A stretch of DNA of 64,000 nucleotides from Bacillus carboniphilus (GCF_039522365.1 NZ_BAAADJ010000062.1:46833-110832); one strand, 5' to 3'. Positions 1 to 8,087 are shown, counted from the first letter of the stretch. Notes: generated from the sequence alone by a model not told the origin. Numbers and translations are program-made.

Positions 1-253
1 CGACACCGAGTGAAAAACCAGCATAGACGACATCGCACGAAAGCCCGCTGGCTGCCCGAACTCCGCGCGCCGTCACTTCTTCAAATCCGATTTCCTTCAC
101 ATATACCAAGCCTTCCTCCAGCGAGGAAAACATGCGGCCATCAAATAAATCTGGCACATGCACAATATGTCCCGCTTCTCTCAGTTGATCGGCTATCGCT
201 TCAACCCCCTTCGTTCGGCCTAAAACATGGTGTAACAACAAAACTTCTGCCAT
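1..253 (-). CDS. Dienelactone hydrolase-family protein, N-terminal part (runs off window)
   Basis: The minus strand reads MAEVLLLHHVLGRTKGVEAI and continues to YAGFSLGV at the window edge. The layout matches the start of a dienelactone hydrolase-type alpha/beta hydrolase: a first beta strand (VLLLHHVLG), the helix that follows, and a G-x-S-x-G-like nucleophile elbow (GFSLG) near residue 80. The family often has Cys at this position, and here it is Ser. The ATG at 253-251 is preceded by GGAGG at a good distance, so the start is secure. About 84 residues are visible and the catalytic Asp and His lie outside the window. Substrate is unknown. Confidence 0.7.
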   Translation of the reverse strand, partial: MAEVLLLHHVLGRTKGVEAIADQLREAGHIVHVPDLFDGRMFSSLEEGLVYVKEIGFEEVTARGVRAASGLSCDVVYAGFSLGV

Positions 254-362
254 CGCTTTTTCCTCCAATTTAATGAATTTCATTTGTATAATTTTCGACA
301 AGAAAGCCTATTTGACCTCCTAGAACATTACCATTTAGAGCTTGTTCAAATTGGAATCTGAC

Positions 363-399
363 AAAAAAAGGTGGTTAATCCTCTCTGGATCAACACACC
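363..399 (-). terminator. Intrinsic terminator after the methyltransferase
   Basis: On the minus strand GTGTGTTGATCC pairs imperfectly with GGATTAACCAC, followed by TTTTTTT. It lies 25 bases after the methyltransferase stop. Four other terminators here (1869, 3038, 13393, 29032) have almost the same layout. Confidence 0.7.
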
Positions 400-423
400 G
401 GTTAGCCTCTTTAGTTGCATTTA

Positions 424-1248
424 TCACTTGGCCACTAGAATATAACTGTTCAATGAATATTCTTCTCCATTCGAAGCATTCATAAGTTCATAATAACTGT
501 TAAACAATGTTTGAATCATAGGAGGAACATTCACAAAGTTTGTACGAATGCTATTAGCATAACTTTTTTCCCACTGTCCGTCCTGTAAATACGTTGCATC
601 AACTATAGATGCTTTTGCTATTTTAAAACCAGCTTCTTCAAGGAGCTGTTGAATGTGAGTTTTGTAAAACAAATTCTGGATATTTCCATCATTATTCACA
701 TAATTAGAATACAAAGCAAGAATGGAAACTGCACAAAAATGGGCACGCTGTTTAATGGAGGTGAAGTCAAGATCCCATTCTGCAAAGCATAATTGATTGA
801 CCATTGTACGTAACTTTTTAAAATAAGAAAGTAATTCGTCAGGGTGCTTAAAATACCATGAACAGTGTGATAATACAGCCATATCAAATGGTTCAGCCGA
901 TTCAAATTTGTTAAGATCGGTTTCAAAATGGAAGTTTACGCGATCCCCTAGTATTGACTTCTTAATTCGCTCTGTTGCTTGTCCTAATGTTAAGGGAGCA
1001 CCGTATTCAGGACTAGCAATATCAATAGCGACAACCTCCCCGTTTTCCCCTACTGCGTCTGCAATTGCTAGGGTTGTATCTCCTTGACCACAGCCAATTT
1101 CTAATACTCGCATTCCTTTTTTTATACCAAATGCTTTCACTAAATCCAAGCGATGCTGTAACTGAACTTGTTGAATTATATCATCTTTAAATAAATTATA
1201 AGCCGATAAAAAGGCTTCCGTTCTTTCATTTAATTGAAATGACGTCAG
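424..1248 (-). CDS. Class I SAM-dependent methyltransferase with an apparent CTG (or ATT) start
   Basis: This is a cytoplasmic methyltransferase of unknown substrate. SAM-binding motif I is clear (VLEIGCGQGDTT), followed by the acidic strand VVAIDIASPEYG, and then by FDMAVLSHCSWYF, which resembles motif IV/V. The first TTG in frame (1149) would begin right at motif I and has no ribosome site. The frame stays open for 33 more codons (LTSFQLNERTEAFLSAYNLF...) up to AAGGAGGA at 1255-1262. Four bases after GGAGG is ATT and seven bases after is CTG, with no ATG, GTG or TTG nearby. I therefore place the start at CTG 1248, giving 274 aa. The start may be a mutated ATG, which would leave the gene weakly expressed or dead. 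Confidence 0.75.
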   Translation of the reverse strand: MTSFQLNERTEAFLSAYNLFKDDIIQQVQLQHRLDLVKAFGIKKGMRVLEIGCGQGDTTLAIADAVGENGEVVAIDIASPEYGAPLTLGQATERIKKSILGDRVNFHFETDLNKFESAEPFDMAVLSHCSWYFKHPDELLSYFKKLRTMVNQLCFAEWDLDFTSIKQRAHFCAVSILALYSNYVNNDGNIQNLFYKTHIQQLLEEAGFKIAKASIVDATYLQDGQWEKSYANSIRTNFVNVPPMIQTLFNSYYELMNASNGEEYSLNSYILVAK

Positions 1249-1540
1249 AATAGTTCCTCCTTATTTAATAATTACAACGAAAGGACCACTCATGATCTAT
1301 TCTATAAGTCAACCCCACCGTTGTGTGTTGTCAAAATGTGTATTATAGATACCATCAATTCATCCACTCCTCATCTAGATTATATCTATTTAAACACGAA
1401 CATATAGTGCTGTAATGTTCCTGATTAATCAATAAAATAATCAACATAGATAAAAACAGCTGCCATCAAATAGCTCCAATACTAAAACTTATATTCAGGA
1501 ATGCTGATTCATTAGCACAACAAGCGATAGAAATTGTGTT

Positions 1541-1566
1541 GTTACAGCACCCTTTACTTAAACAAT
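1541..1566 (-). repeat. Weak copy of the CTTATTGAAC-type intergenic element
   Basis: Directly after the membrane gene at 1570 the minus strand reads GTTTAAGTAAAGGGTGCTG. It resembles the copy at 3592 and is a degenerate member of the family described at 2935. The 1249-1569 gap otherwise shows no gene. Confidence 0.35.
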
Positions 1567-1569
1567 CGT

Positions 1570-1815
1570 CTAATTTTTCTTAAAGAAAAAGCTAAATACA
1601 CCAGTTAAAAAACCAATCAATATTATTGCATAAGGAATTACCAAAAATTCATTATCAAGATGTGGTTCGAACAAAAATACCCCACCAGACAAAACAAGTA
1701 ATATAGAAAAAACAAGCATTTCTATCAATGACTTTCTTTCTAGGAATTTCTTAAATACCAAAGTAAATATAATGATTATAATAAGGCATACAACTAATAA
1801 CCCCGATAAAATCAC
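1570..1815 (-). CDS. Small two- to three-segment membrane protein
   Basis: An 81-aa protein with a hydrophobic N-terminal segment (LLVVCLIIIIIFTLVF), a short basic loop (KKFLERK), and two further hydrophobic segments (LVFSILLVLSGGVFLF and FLVIPYAIILIGFLTGVF), ending FFFKKN. The start is GTG at 1815 with AGGGGG upstream at normal spacing. The arrangement recalls YesK-like small membrane proteins, but I cannot confirm that family. It sits in the cassette-like row, followed by a weak copy of the intergenic element. Function unknown. Confidence 0.6.
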   Translation of the reverse strand: MILSGLLVVCLIIIIIFTLVFKKFLERKSLIEMLVFSILLVLSGGVFLFEPHLDNEFLVIPYAIILIGFLTGVFSFFFKKN

Positions 1816-1843
1816 TCTAATCCCCCTTGTTAAAAATTACTGA

Positions 1844-1860
1844 CCGTTTGTTCAATAAGG
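1844..1860 (-). repeat. CTTATTGAAC-type intergenic element (left half)
   Basis: The minus strand reads CCTTATTGAACAAACGG, identical to the left half of the copy at 2935-2969. It lies after the terminator of the reductase gene, in the same orientation as that gene. Confidence 0.6.
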
Positions 1861-1868
1861 ATTTCAAC

Positions 1869-1901
1869 AAAAAAGGTTGTAATCCTCTCCAGAATCAACG
1901 T
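1869..1901 (-). terminator. Intrinsic terminator of the reductase gene
   Basis: On the minus strand GTTGATTCT and AGGATTACAAC form a stem followed by CTTTTTT. It lies about 45 bases after the stop at 1945. Confidence 0.65.
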
Positions 1902-1944
1902 TACTCGTTAGCGTTAAGTACATCATTTCACTATCAGAATTTTT

Positions 1945-2514
1945 TCACTTCTCATTAAGCTGATAGCATAGTTGTACTACACCAGAAGGAAACCTTTTTG
2001 TTTCAACGAGTTTTAGATTTACCCTTTGCTTAATGTCAATAAAAAGGGGTTTTCCTTCTCCCAATATAATAGGGTGAACAGATAATCTAAATTCATCTAC
2101 AAGCCCTAAGTTTATAAAGGTTGTAATTAGACTTGCCCCACCATAGAGCCAAATGTCTTTACCAGGCTTACTCTTTAATTTAATTATTTCTTCCTCAATA
2201 TTTTCATTTATAAATATAACGTTATTTTCGGATTTCTTTTGTGATTTTGAAAACACATATTTCTCTTTACTGTGGACCAATCCCCAAATTTCTTTTTCTG
2301 TATCAGATTGTTTAGTATCTGGTTTATATTCCCCCCATAAATCATAACTTTTTCTTCCATATAAAATAGTATCTATTTGATTTAAGAAATTATTGAACTC
2401 CATATCAGGATCCATAATACACCAGTCTACCTCCCCTTTTGGTCCTTCAATAAAGCCATCTAAAGTAACCGCTAAATCTAATAGTATTTTTCTTGGTCTT
2501 TGGTACTTATTCAT
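1945..2514 (-). CDS. RibD C-terminal/dihydrofolate reductase-family protein (YyaP-like)
   Basis: A 189-aa protein with the fold of the RibD C-terminal domain and dihydrofolate reductase. Family marks seen are RKILLDLAVTLDGFIEGPKG at the N-terminus, ILYGRKSYDLWG, and DIWLYGGASLITTFINLGLV (NADPH-site Gly-Gly region), then DEFRLSVHPIILGEGKPLF. Proteins of this group are probable NAD(P)H-dependent reductases of unknown substrate. The ATG start at 2514 is at the usual place for the family. A second copy sharing the C-terminal two thirds lies at 63561-63897, truncated by what looks like an insertion sequence. Confidence 0.85.
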   Translation of the reverse strand: MNKYQRPRKILLDLAVTLDGFIEGPKGEVDWCIMDPDMEFNNFLNQIDTILYGRKSYDLWGEYKPDTKQSDTEKEIWGLVHSKEKYVFSKSQKKSENNVIFINENIEEEIIKLKSKPGKDIWLYGGASLITTFINLGLVDEFRLSVHPIILGEGKPLFIDIKQRVNLKLVETKRFPSGVVQLCYQLNEK

Positions 2515-2596
2515 TATTCATCCCCCTTATATTGCCAACATTGAAGGCATTTCCTTCTTAGACTGATTTGACCTTTATTTCACCAGGACAATTAGG

Positions 2597-2902
2597 CTAA
2601 TTATGATCAGCTCCATTTGAGTATTGGTCTTTTTCTACTTGTATCCATTCTTTTAACCGACTTCTCTCTGGATACGTTTCGTTGTAATGTCGGTTTTCTT
2701 CTAAAAGCATGAACCCCTTCTCAGTTAAACGAGAAGGTTTGAGTGAAAACTTATCATTTGTCCATAAGACTCTTTCTAAATATCCTTTTTGTTCGAGGAA
2801 AAAGATAAAATTCTCAAATTCCCTTTGAGATAATCCGTAATCAGTTGATCGCGGTTGATTCCCTAACTCCAGCTCTCTTAAAATACTATAACCAACTCTC
2901 AT
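2597..2902 (-). CDS. YjcQ-family winged-helix-like protein
   Basis: A 101-aa protein that lines up along its length with B. subtilis YjcQ as I remember it: YSILRELELGN, then a helix-turn-helix-like part (LSQREFENFIFFLEQKGYL), a beta wing (VLWTNDKFSLKPSRLTEKG), and a C-terminal helix (LKEWIQVEKD). The family is often phage- or mobile-element-associated, with unknown role; a DNA-binding function is an inference from the fold. The ATG at 2902 has GGGAGG eight bases upstream. Confidence 0.75.
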   Translation of the reverse strand: MRVGYSILRELELGNQPRSTDYGLSQREFENFIFFLEQKGYLERVLWTNDKFSLKPSRLTEKGFMLLEENRHYNETYPERSRLKEWIQVEKDQYSNGADHN

Positions 2903-2934
2903 TACTCAAAGCCTCCCAGATCTTCGGTGTAATA

Positions 2935-2969
2935 CTTATTAAGCTAAACTGCTCCGTTTGTTCAATAAG
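2935..2969 (-). repeat. Full copy of the CTTATTGAAC ... AATAAG element
   Basis: The minus strand reads CTTATTGAACAAACGGAGCA followed by GTTTAGCTTAATAAG. The ends CTTATT and AATAAG are inverted repeats. It lies downstream of the terminator at 3038 and just upstream of yjcQ, in the orientation of the preceding gene (3111-3395). Confidence 0.7.
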
Positions 2970-3037
2970 GTGTACCTCAATCCAGTTTTTTAATAATAGA
3001 AAAACACCGAACTTACTCTTTATTTCATTCGCTTCTA

Positions 3038-3073
3038 CAAAAATAGCGTCAATCCATTTTAAGATCAACGCTA
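3038..3073 (-). terminator. Intrinsic terminator of the 3111-3395 gene
   Basis: On the minus strand TAGCGTTGATC pairs with GATTGACGCTA across a short loop, followed by TTTTTGT. Confidence 0.7.
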
Positions 3074-3110
3074 GCCAATTCTATAAGTCTATTTCTTTCA
3101 ATTAGCCACA

Positions 3111-3395
3111 TTATTTGCCTACAAAATAAACAGTAAAAATTAACCCATTTATTACTAATGCCGATAAAGGAATGATGGCAACAAATGCGGAGGCAACTAT
3201 TTCCCTTTTGATTCTATTTGAATTTGCTTTAACAATACTAAATAACGAAGATAGAACTAAAATGAATATAGCTATCGTACAAACTAACAATATGCTTCGA
3301 TTCATTTCACCAGACCACCTTGAAATATCTTCCACAAAAAATACTGCTATTAGCCCAACAATTCCTAATAAAAATGAAGCTATAAACCATTTCAT
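3111..3395 (-). CDS. Three-segment membrane protein, unknown function
   Basis: Beginning MKWFIASFLLGIVGLIAVFF, the protein has three hydrophobic segments: the N-terminal one, SILLVCTIAIFILVLSSLF, and IVASAFVAIIPLSALVINGL. A polar stretch KANSNRIKRE sits between the last two. The start is uncertain. A strong GGAGGTG site lies 17 bases before the ATG at 3395, while ATC stands at the ideal distance; a TTG at 3431 has no proper site. A nine-codon frame (MKVEKFGGV) overlaps the ribosome site. The ideal codon may be a mutated ATG. No family recognised. Confidence 0.55.
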   Translation of the reverse strand: MKWFIASFLLGIVGLIAVFFVEDISRWSGEMNRSILLVCTIAIFILVLSSLFSIVKANSNRIKREIVASAFVAIIPLSALVINGLIFTVYFVGK

Positions 3396-3591
3396 GAATT
3401 TATCGATTTTACACACCTCCAAATTTCTCAACCTTCATAGTAATTTGCCATGTTTCATAAAGGTCAATTATCCCATAAATGACTTTTTATTTCCAATTTT
3501 TTTCGATTATCTTTGCAAAATCTTTTCACCCTTATAAAAAGATACTTGACCTTTAATAAGATAACTAAAAAAATAGATTCAACCACAAATA

Positions 3592-3622
3592 GATCAGCAC
3601 CCTCGTTTTGCTTAATAATAAC
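3592..3622 (-). repeat. Diverged copy of the CTTATTGAAC-type element
   Basis: The minus strand reads ATTATTAAGCAAAACGAGGG followed by TGCTGAT, at the end of the acetyltransferase remnant and in its orientation. Similarity to the full copies is partial. Confidence 0.4.
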
Positions 3623-4026
3623 TAATGGGAATTAATATAATAAATTAGATTATCTGTCCACTCGTCAAATTCATAAATAAAGCCCTTTCGTATACATTCA
3701 AATTGCATTCCAACACTTTCCGCTAATTTTATAGAAGGAGTATTATCGAGATTGATGTGTGCCTCTAACCGATGATAATTTAGCGTCTCAAAAGCAAGAA
3801 TTATTGCAGCTTTTACAGATTCTTTTCCATAACCTTGTTTCCAAAACTGATTATGAATCGTATAACCAAATCTTGCCCATTGAAAATCATCTCTCTTAAT
3901 CGTAGAAAAATCTATTGAACCCAAGTGAGTATTATCTTTTTTACGAAAGATGCCAAAGACATACACCTTATCTTCTGAAGCCATCCGCTGATGCGAATCT
4001 ACCAATTTCAAGGCAAAGCAAAGCAT
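3622..4026 (-). pseudogene. GNAT acetyltransferase (RimJ/RimL type), 5' truncated
   Basis: The 134-aa frame matches the C-terminal two thirds of RimJ/RimL-type N-acetyltransferases: FGIFRKKDNTHLGSIDFS (beta4), the acetyl-CoA-binding loop QGYGKESVKAA, and RLEAHINLDNTPSIKLAESV followed by GMQFECIRKGF. The usual first 50-60 residues are missing. The ATG at 4026 has no ribosome site and directly abuts a perfect promoter reading the other way (4027-4055). This looks like a junction where the 5' part was lost. It is probably not expressed as a working enzyme. Confidence 0.6.
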
Positions 4027-4055
4027 TTGACAAAAAAAACTATTTATGCTATAAT
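4027..4055 (+). promoter_or_regulatory. Near-perfect sigma-A promoter with extended -10
   Basis: TTGACA at 4027-4032, a 17-base spacer, then TATAAT at 4050-4055 preceded by TGC (extended -10). It is the strongest consensus promoter I found in the window and drives the leader and methyltransferase gene at 4134. Confidence 0.9.
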
Positions 4056-4080
4056 TTACTAATTATTTATTTGTGTGTAT

Positions 4081-4117
4081 AATAAGATTCTCCTGGCCAG
4101 GGGAATCTTATTTTTTT
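4081..4117 (+). terminator. Terminator hairpin in the 5' leader (candidate attenuator)
   Basis: AATAAGATTC (4081-4090) pairs perfectly with GAATCTTATT (4103-4112), with CTCCTGG/CCAGGGG inside and seven T after it. It stands between the strong promoter and the methyltransferase ribosome site, so most transcripts should stop here unless something relieves it. No known riboswitch is recognisable in the roughly 20-base leader before it. Confidence 0.75.
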
Positions 4118-4133
4118 ATGGAGGGATAATGGT

Positions 4134-5051
4134 ATGATGCAAAATGAAACCAGTGTGACTTCCTTAGTATCAGCTTTCGCTCGGGCCTACCACAGTCAAA
4201 ATGATGCACCCAAAATTTTCGATGATTTTATTGCAAAAGATCTAATTTCCCAAGAAGAGTTTTTAGGGATTCGTGAGAATATGATTAAAGGAATATCATT
4301 TTTAAACCAAGATATTGCACAAAAGTTTCAAGATCAACCAGATGAAATATTAAAATGGATTACCCAAGTGCAACTTTCCCCAACACCATTAGCTCGTGCT
4401 GCATATTGTGAAAAAGTCTTACACCATGAAATGATGTTAGGAGTAAATCAGTACGTAATTCTCGGTGCTGGGTTAGATACTTTTTGTTTTAGACATCCCG
4501 AACTAGAAAATAAATTAGAAATATTTGAAACGGATCATCCAGCTACTCAAGAATTTAAAAGGAAAAGACTAGCAGATACCCATTTTCATATCCCAAAACA
4601 TCTTCATTTTGTCTCAATGGACTTCACGAAAATGTTTTCCGAGCAAGACCTTATAAATGAAGGATTCGATTTAAATAAAAAAACGTTTTTTAGTCTCTTA
4701 GGAGTTACTTATTATTTATCGAAAGAAGAAATATTTAGATTGTTGAACCACTTATTTGCAAAGGTCCCACCAGGAAGCTCAATAGTCTTTGATTATGCAG
4801 ACGAAAAACTCTTTGAAGAAAAAGGAGTGTCAAATCGAGTTGAAAATATGTTGAAAATGGCTTCAGTAGGTGGAGAAACCATGCAATCATGCTTCTCTTA
4901 TAATGAAGTCGAGAATATGTTAGAAAAAGCAGGTCTACTCATTTATGAACATCTAACTCCTCAGATGATAAATGACCTGTTCTTTAAAAATCGATCGGAT
5001 TATTTGTCTGCATTTGAAACCATTCATTATATCCATGCTGTAAAGAAATAA
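4134..5051 (+). CDS. Class I SAM-dependent methyltransferase, leucine carboxyl methyltransferase-like (TIGR00027/PF04072 type)
   Basis: A 305-aa protein of the bacterial LCM-like methyltransferase group. Marks are the early RAYHSQNDAPKIFDDFIA, the domain entry ARAAYCEKVLHHEMMLGVNQ, the SAM site YVILGAGLDTFCFRHPEL, the acidic IFETDHPATQEFKRKRL, FSLLGVTYYLSKEEIFRLL, and SIVFDYADEK. The bacterial group acts on small molecules or natural products; the substrate here is unknown. The ATG at 4134 follows GGAGGG by eight bases. The gene has its own strong promoter and leader terminator, so expression may be conditional, as is common for some antibiotic-resistance genes in Firmicutes. That role is inference only. 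Confidence 0.85.
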   Translation: MMQNETSVTSLVSAFARAYHSQNDAPKIFDDFIAKDLISQEEFLGIRENMIKGISFLNQDIAQKFQDQPDEILKWITQVQLSPTPLARAAYCEKVLHHEMMLGVNQYVILGAGLDTFCFRHPELENKLEIFETDHPATQEFKRKRLADTHFHIPKHLHFVSMDFTKMFSEQDLINEGFDLNKKTFFSLLGVTYYLSKEEIFRLLNHLFAKVPPGSSIVFDYADEKLFEEKGVSNRVENMLKMASVGGETMQSCFSYNEVENMLEKAGLLIYEHLTPQMINDLFFKNRSDYLSAFETIHYIHAVKK

Positions 5052-5066
5052 TAAACTGTTTACATG

Positions 5067-5104
5067 CCGCTCAATGACTAGAAGATTGAGCGGTTTTTTA
5101 TTTT
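5067..5104 (+). terminator. Intrinsic terminator
   Basis: CCGCTCAAT (5067-5075) pairs with ATTGAGCGG (5085-5093), followed by TTTTTTATTTT. Confidence 0.9.
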
Positions 5105-5120
5105 CATTGTGACATAAGTC

Positions 5121-5152
5121 TTTTATTGAACTACACTAAAGCGTTAGCTAAA
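5121..5152 (+). repeat. CTTATTGAAC-type intergenic element
   Basis: It reads TTTTATTGAACTACACTAAA then GCGTTAGCTAAA. It lies after the methyltransferase terminator and is oriented like that gene. Confidence 0.65.
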
Positions 5153-5261
5153 CAACTGCCCCTTCTGTCTTTGTCGTATTTCTGAACTAATGATCACTAA
5201 CCCCACATACCTTTTCAAAAATAGTCCATCCTAAAAGTATTAACTTCAAAGGAGATTACTT

Positions 5262-5405
5262 ATGTTTCCAGGCTATAAAGCAAAACTAATGTCAATCATA
5301 TGGATGGGTGTTGGGAGTGCAATCCTTACCAGTATTTTCAGTTCAGTGATTATCGCCTACGTTTTAAAAATCAATAAAAAGATTAGCCGTATATCTAACG
5401 GCTAG
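5262..5405 (+). CDS. 47-aa single-pass membrane protein
   Basis: It translates as MFPGYKAKLMSIIWMGVGSA, then ILTSIFSSVIIAYVLKINKK and ISRISNG. One hydrophobic span (about residues 10-35) is followed by a lysine-rich tail, so the N-terminus is probably outside. AAAGGAGAT lies seven bases before the ATG, and a strong terminator overlaps the stop. The own ribosome site, terminator and downstream element suggest an independent small gene. No family recognised. Confidence 0.65.
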   Translation: MFPGYKAKLMSIIWMGVGSAILTSIFSSVIIAYVLKINKKISRISNG

Positions 5406-5432
5406 GTATTTATTACTTACCTAGCCCTCTTT
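5400..5432 (+). terminator. Intrinsic terminator overlapping the stop of the 47-aa gene
   Basis: GGCTAGGTA (5400-5408) pairs with TACCTAGCC (5418-5426), followed by CTCTTTT. Confidence 0.8.
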
Positions 5433-5473
5433 TGTTATGTCGCATATAAGTGTTTTACGACATACACTCATCT

Positions 5474-5507
5474 CTTATTGAGCGATCTGCCTCGTTAGCT
5501 TAATAAA
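5474..5507 (+). repeat. Full copy of the CTTATTGAAC ... AATAA element
   Basis: CTTATTGAGCGATCTGCCTC is followed by GTTAGCTTAATAAA. It lies after the terminator of the 47-aa gene, in the same orientation. Confidence 0.7.
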
Positions 5508-5510
5508 TTT

Positions 5511-5890
5511 TCACTCAAAACTATTTTCGTATTTATCAAGAAATTTTGAAATTTCAACCCCTTGTTGTTGAACATTCTTTTCCTTAACAGTAATTTGCCA
5601 AGCAAACTTTTTATAGTCTTTATAATTATCATGACTAATGGGTTCCAATTCGAATTCCGCAGCTACTGCTTCAAAGCCTTCCTTGTAGTCCAATTTCGCG
5701 TGTTCTAATGCTTTTTTGGTATCTTTAAAAATAGGATCCCTTCAACACTAGCTCCTATTTCATATGCTTTTTTATTACCAAAATCACTGCTTAAATTACT
5801 GACATCATATTCATCAACAACTGTTGCTAAGGACTTGTTATCACAAGAAACTAACAATATGATAGAAAAGATAATAAATAAGACCCTCAT
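5511..5890 (-). pseudogene. Small lipoprotein with a frameshift
   Basis: The N-terminal frame has a lipoprotein signal (MRVLFIIFSIILLVSC, lipobox LVSC) and reads to ...NKKAYEIGASVEG before going out of frame near 5740. The -1 frame continues without a gap as PIFKDTKKALEHAKLDYKEG, then FEAVAAEFELEPISHDNYKD and on to KFLDKYENSFE at 5511. Restoring one base near GGGATCC would give a single protein of about 125 aa. This is either a real frameshift or a one-base sequence error. Function unknown; the mature protein would be anchored outside the cell membrane. Confidence 0.7.
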
Positions 5891-6070
5891 ATATTCCTCC
5901 AGTTATCATCATTCTAATTTTTAAAGAATAGGGTATTCCCTCAAAATATGTTCCATAACTATTTTGACTATCCTGATCCTTTTGTACAATAAGAAAGAAG
6001 TTGCCTCGGCAACCCCTAGATCTTCAACTCTAGTATCTTCCAGAAGAAACAATGCTGTCATTCTATAGCT

Positions 6071-6617
6071 TTATTCAAACACTTTTGTTAGACAAAAAAC
6101 AAAACGGTCAGAAGAATTCCAAACGTGTAACTCATCTGCAATGTAACCCCTAAGCCAGAACTCGCCGTTAATTCGTATAAGATAAAAGCCTTTTGGGAAA
6201 TTATCGTCTTCAGTTAGTATCTTCGATGCTACTGTGATAGATCCTGTTGGAGCTTGATGCTGCTGTATTTCCCGAATCACCTTCAGGTTGATCCAAATAC
6301 TCCAGTCTTAGATACGGTCCAAATTCAAGCGGATACAATTCCAAACCAAGATCTCTCGCTTTATTGAAGATATGAGCAGTTGTAGCCCCTTCAGGAAAAC
6401 CAAGGTTACCAACGGATATTTCAACAGTTTTCATGGTGTACTTTGAATCAGATATCGGAAATTTTTTATCATTTAAAAGCGTCTCTCCATACTGATTCAA
6501 AAGGATAGAGTATTCCTGCAATCTCTTTATAAGCTGCTGCTTCGTAAGTCCCCCTACCTCTATTGTTCTCGTAATAAAGGGACAATTTGGGTATATTCCC
6601 TCATTTCCTATATGCAT
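6071..6617 (-). pseudogene. Conserved Bacillus protein of unknown function, frameshifted
   Basis: The first frame begins at ATG 6617 (GGGAGTG upstream) with MHIGNEGIYPNCPFITRTIE and runs to FGPYLRLEYLDQPEG. Near 6283 the frame breaks and the continuation is found in the next frame: IREIQQHQAPTGSITVASKI, then NFPKGFYLIRINGEFWLRGY and FCLTKVFE. Together they form one protein of about 180 aa. I recall related Bacillus cereus-group proteins labelled 'helicase', but no helicase motif is visible here and I would not use that name. One base lost or gained explains the break. Confidence 0.65.
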
Positions 6618-6810
6618 CCGCATCACTCCCAAACAATTAGACAAGAGCTATGTAAGCATTTAAATTGCTTAATTCCTCATATTTTTTCTAGATTTCCTTC
6701 TTCCATTAGTAAAAATTATAATATTCTGACTATTCTGGTGCTATCCTTACCAAAAACCAAATTTTCAATAGGAACTTTCACTTATTTTTATATAGATAAA
6801 TACTAATCCT

Positions 6811-7290
6811 TTACAAATTTAATTTAAGTATTACCTCATCTGCATCATTAACTTCTCCTGTTTCTTTAAAGCCAAATGATGCATATAATTGTTTCGCAAT
6901 CGTATTTTTAGGTTCAAAGGCAATATAAACTGCTTTTGCCTCACCTTGAGGAAAAGTCTTAATATATTCAAGTGCTTTTGCCATTGCTTTCTTACCATAA
7001 CCTTTACCCTGGTATTTCTTGTCAATCATAAACCTTAAAACACCATAGCATGATTCATTGCCATATTCATTTTCTTCCGCGGTATCATGATACATCATTA
7101 TAAAACCAATCATAGTACCCTTATCATAGATAGCAAATGTCATGGCTGGTAATTCATCATTTAATAATGCTACATACGATTGAGCAAGACTATAGACATT
7201 GGGTGCAAGGAAATTTTTCTGTTCTTCATAGAGTTCTAAACTCATACATTCTTCAAAATTGTCCCAAGTAATTTTTCGAAATTCGACCAT
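6811..7290 (-). CDS. GNAT acetyltransferase (BltD/spermidine acetyltransferase-like)
   Basis: A 159-aa N-acetyltransferase. The acetyl-CoA loop is YQGKGYGKKAMAKAL, preceded by the beta4 strand CYGVLRFMIDKKYQ and followed by VYIAFEPKNTIAKQLYASFG and FKETGE. Length and motif order fit the BltD-like branch, which acetylates polyamines in some cases; the substrate here is unknown. I start at ATG 7290 (MVEFRKITWDN), with GGGAGG seven bases upstream; an earlier in-frame ATG lies before this site. It has no neighbour that suggests a partner. Confidence 0.8.
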   Translation of the reverse strand: MVEFRKITWDNFEECMSLELYEEQKNFLAPNVYSLAQSYVALLNDELPAMTFAIYDKGTMIGFIMMYHDTAEENEYGNESCYGVLRFMIDKKYQGKGYGKKAMAKALEYIKTFPQGEAKAVYIAFEPKNTIAKQLYASFGFKETGEVNDADEVILKLNL

Positions 7291-7383
7291 TCGTAATCCT
7301 CCCATACTAAAAAAGCCTTTCTACTATTACGTATATGGATGGAAATAGATTCAAGTTTTGGGACGAAAACATTCTTCTACTTT

Positions 7384-7411
7384 CACAAACCTGCCTCTTT
7401 AGCACAATAGG
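7384..7411 (-). repeat. CTTATTGAAC-type intergenic element, variant
   Basis: The minus strand reads CCTATTGTGCTAAAGAGGCA then GGTTTGTG, after the stop of the lipoprotein pseudogene (7457) and in its orientation. Confidence 0.5.
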
Positions 7412-7456
7412 ATCATGGGGTGATCTACACTATGCTTCAACTTACCTTGTTAATCA

Positions 7457-8087
7457 TTATGATTTATTTGTCTCTTTTAAATACTCCATCAAATGTAAGA
7501 TATCCATTTTCCAAATATCATTTTGCTTTTTTAGTGCATAACACTTGATGTCTGATAATGACCAATACTAACATTCATTTCTACAAGAACTTCATCCTCT
7601 GTTTTATTATCTTCTCTTGATTTAATGAAATTGTAATACCTGAATTTAAGAGTGTTTTCTAGTTCTCTTCCACTCAACCCCTTCTTTATAATACATCTGC
7701 TTAAAAGTAGATAGGTCAGGTAACGTTCCGTCATCATAAGTTAATTTATAAATTGCTTCAACATCATCTATAACTACTGAATGATAATAAATCAACAGTA
7801 TCTTTTCAGGTGATATACCTATTAGGTGCTGGGAATCTTTATCTTGAGCAAATTGCTCGTATGCCTCTTGTTCCTCCTTTTTTAAATCGTTTAAGTATGA
7901 AAACTCTTTATTTTGATCCGCTAAAACCTTATCCTTTTCCTTAATGATGTCTTCGAGCTTCGCAATTTGATCAACTAGTGCTTTGAGTTGATTCTGTTGT
8001 TTTTTTATTAGGGTATCATCAGCACTATCACAACCTGCAAGATACAAGATAAAAACCGTTAGGGCAACACTCATTACTCGTTTCGAT
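7457..8087 (-). pseudogene. Lipoprotein with coiled coil, damaged start and two frameshifts
   Basis: The body begins KRVMSVALTVFILYLAGCDS (lipobox LAGC), followed by a heptad-rich stretch (KKQQNQLKALVDQIAKLEDI, residues about 30-75) and a domain reaching DLSTFKQMYYKEGVEW. The frame then breaks near 7675 (continuing ELENTLKFRYYNFIKSREDN) and again near 7550 (continuing LKKQNDIWKMDILHLMEYLK, ETNKS, stop 7457). At the start, GGGGGG is followed by ATCGAAACG where ATGAAACG would be expected, so one extra C has destroyed the ATG. Three lesions in one gene favour real decay. Confidence 0.7.

Noticed and set aside
10..273. 87-aa plus-strand frame at the left edge
   Set aside because: Shadow of the dienelactone hydrolase-like gene on the other strand, which has a good ribosome site.
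1249..1569. Promoter of the first methyltransferase (TTGACA near 1347 with TATAGA)
   Set aside because: The spacing between the two boxes is about 22 bases, too long for a standard promoter.
2886..3068. 60-aa minus-strand frame between yjcQ and the membrane gene
   Set aside because: It runs through a terminator and the intergenic element and overlaps the yjcQ start.
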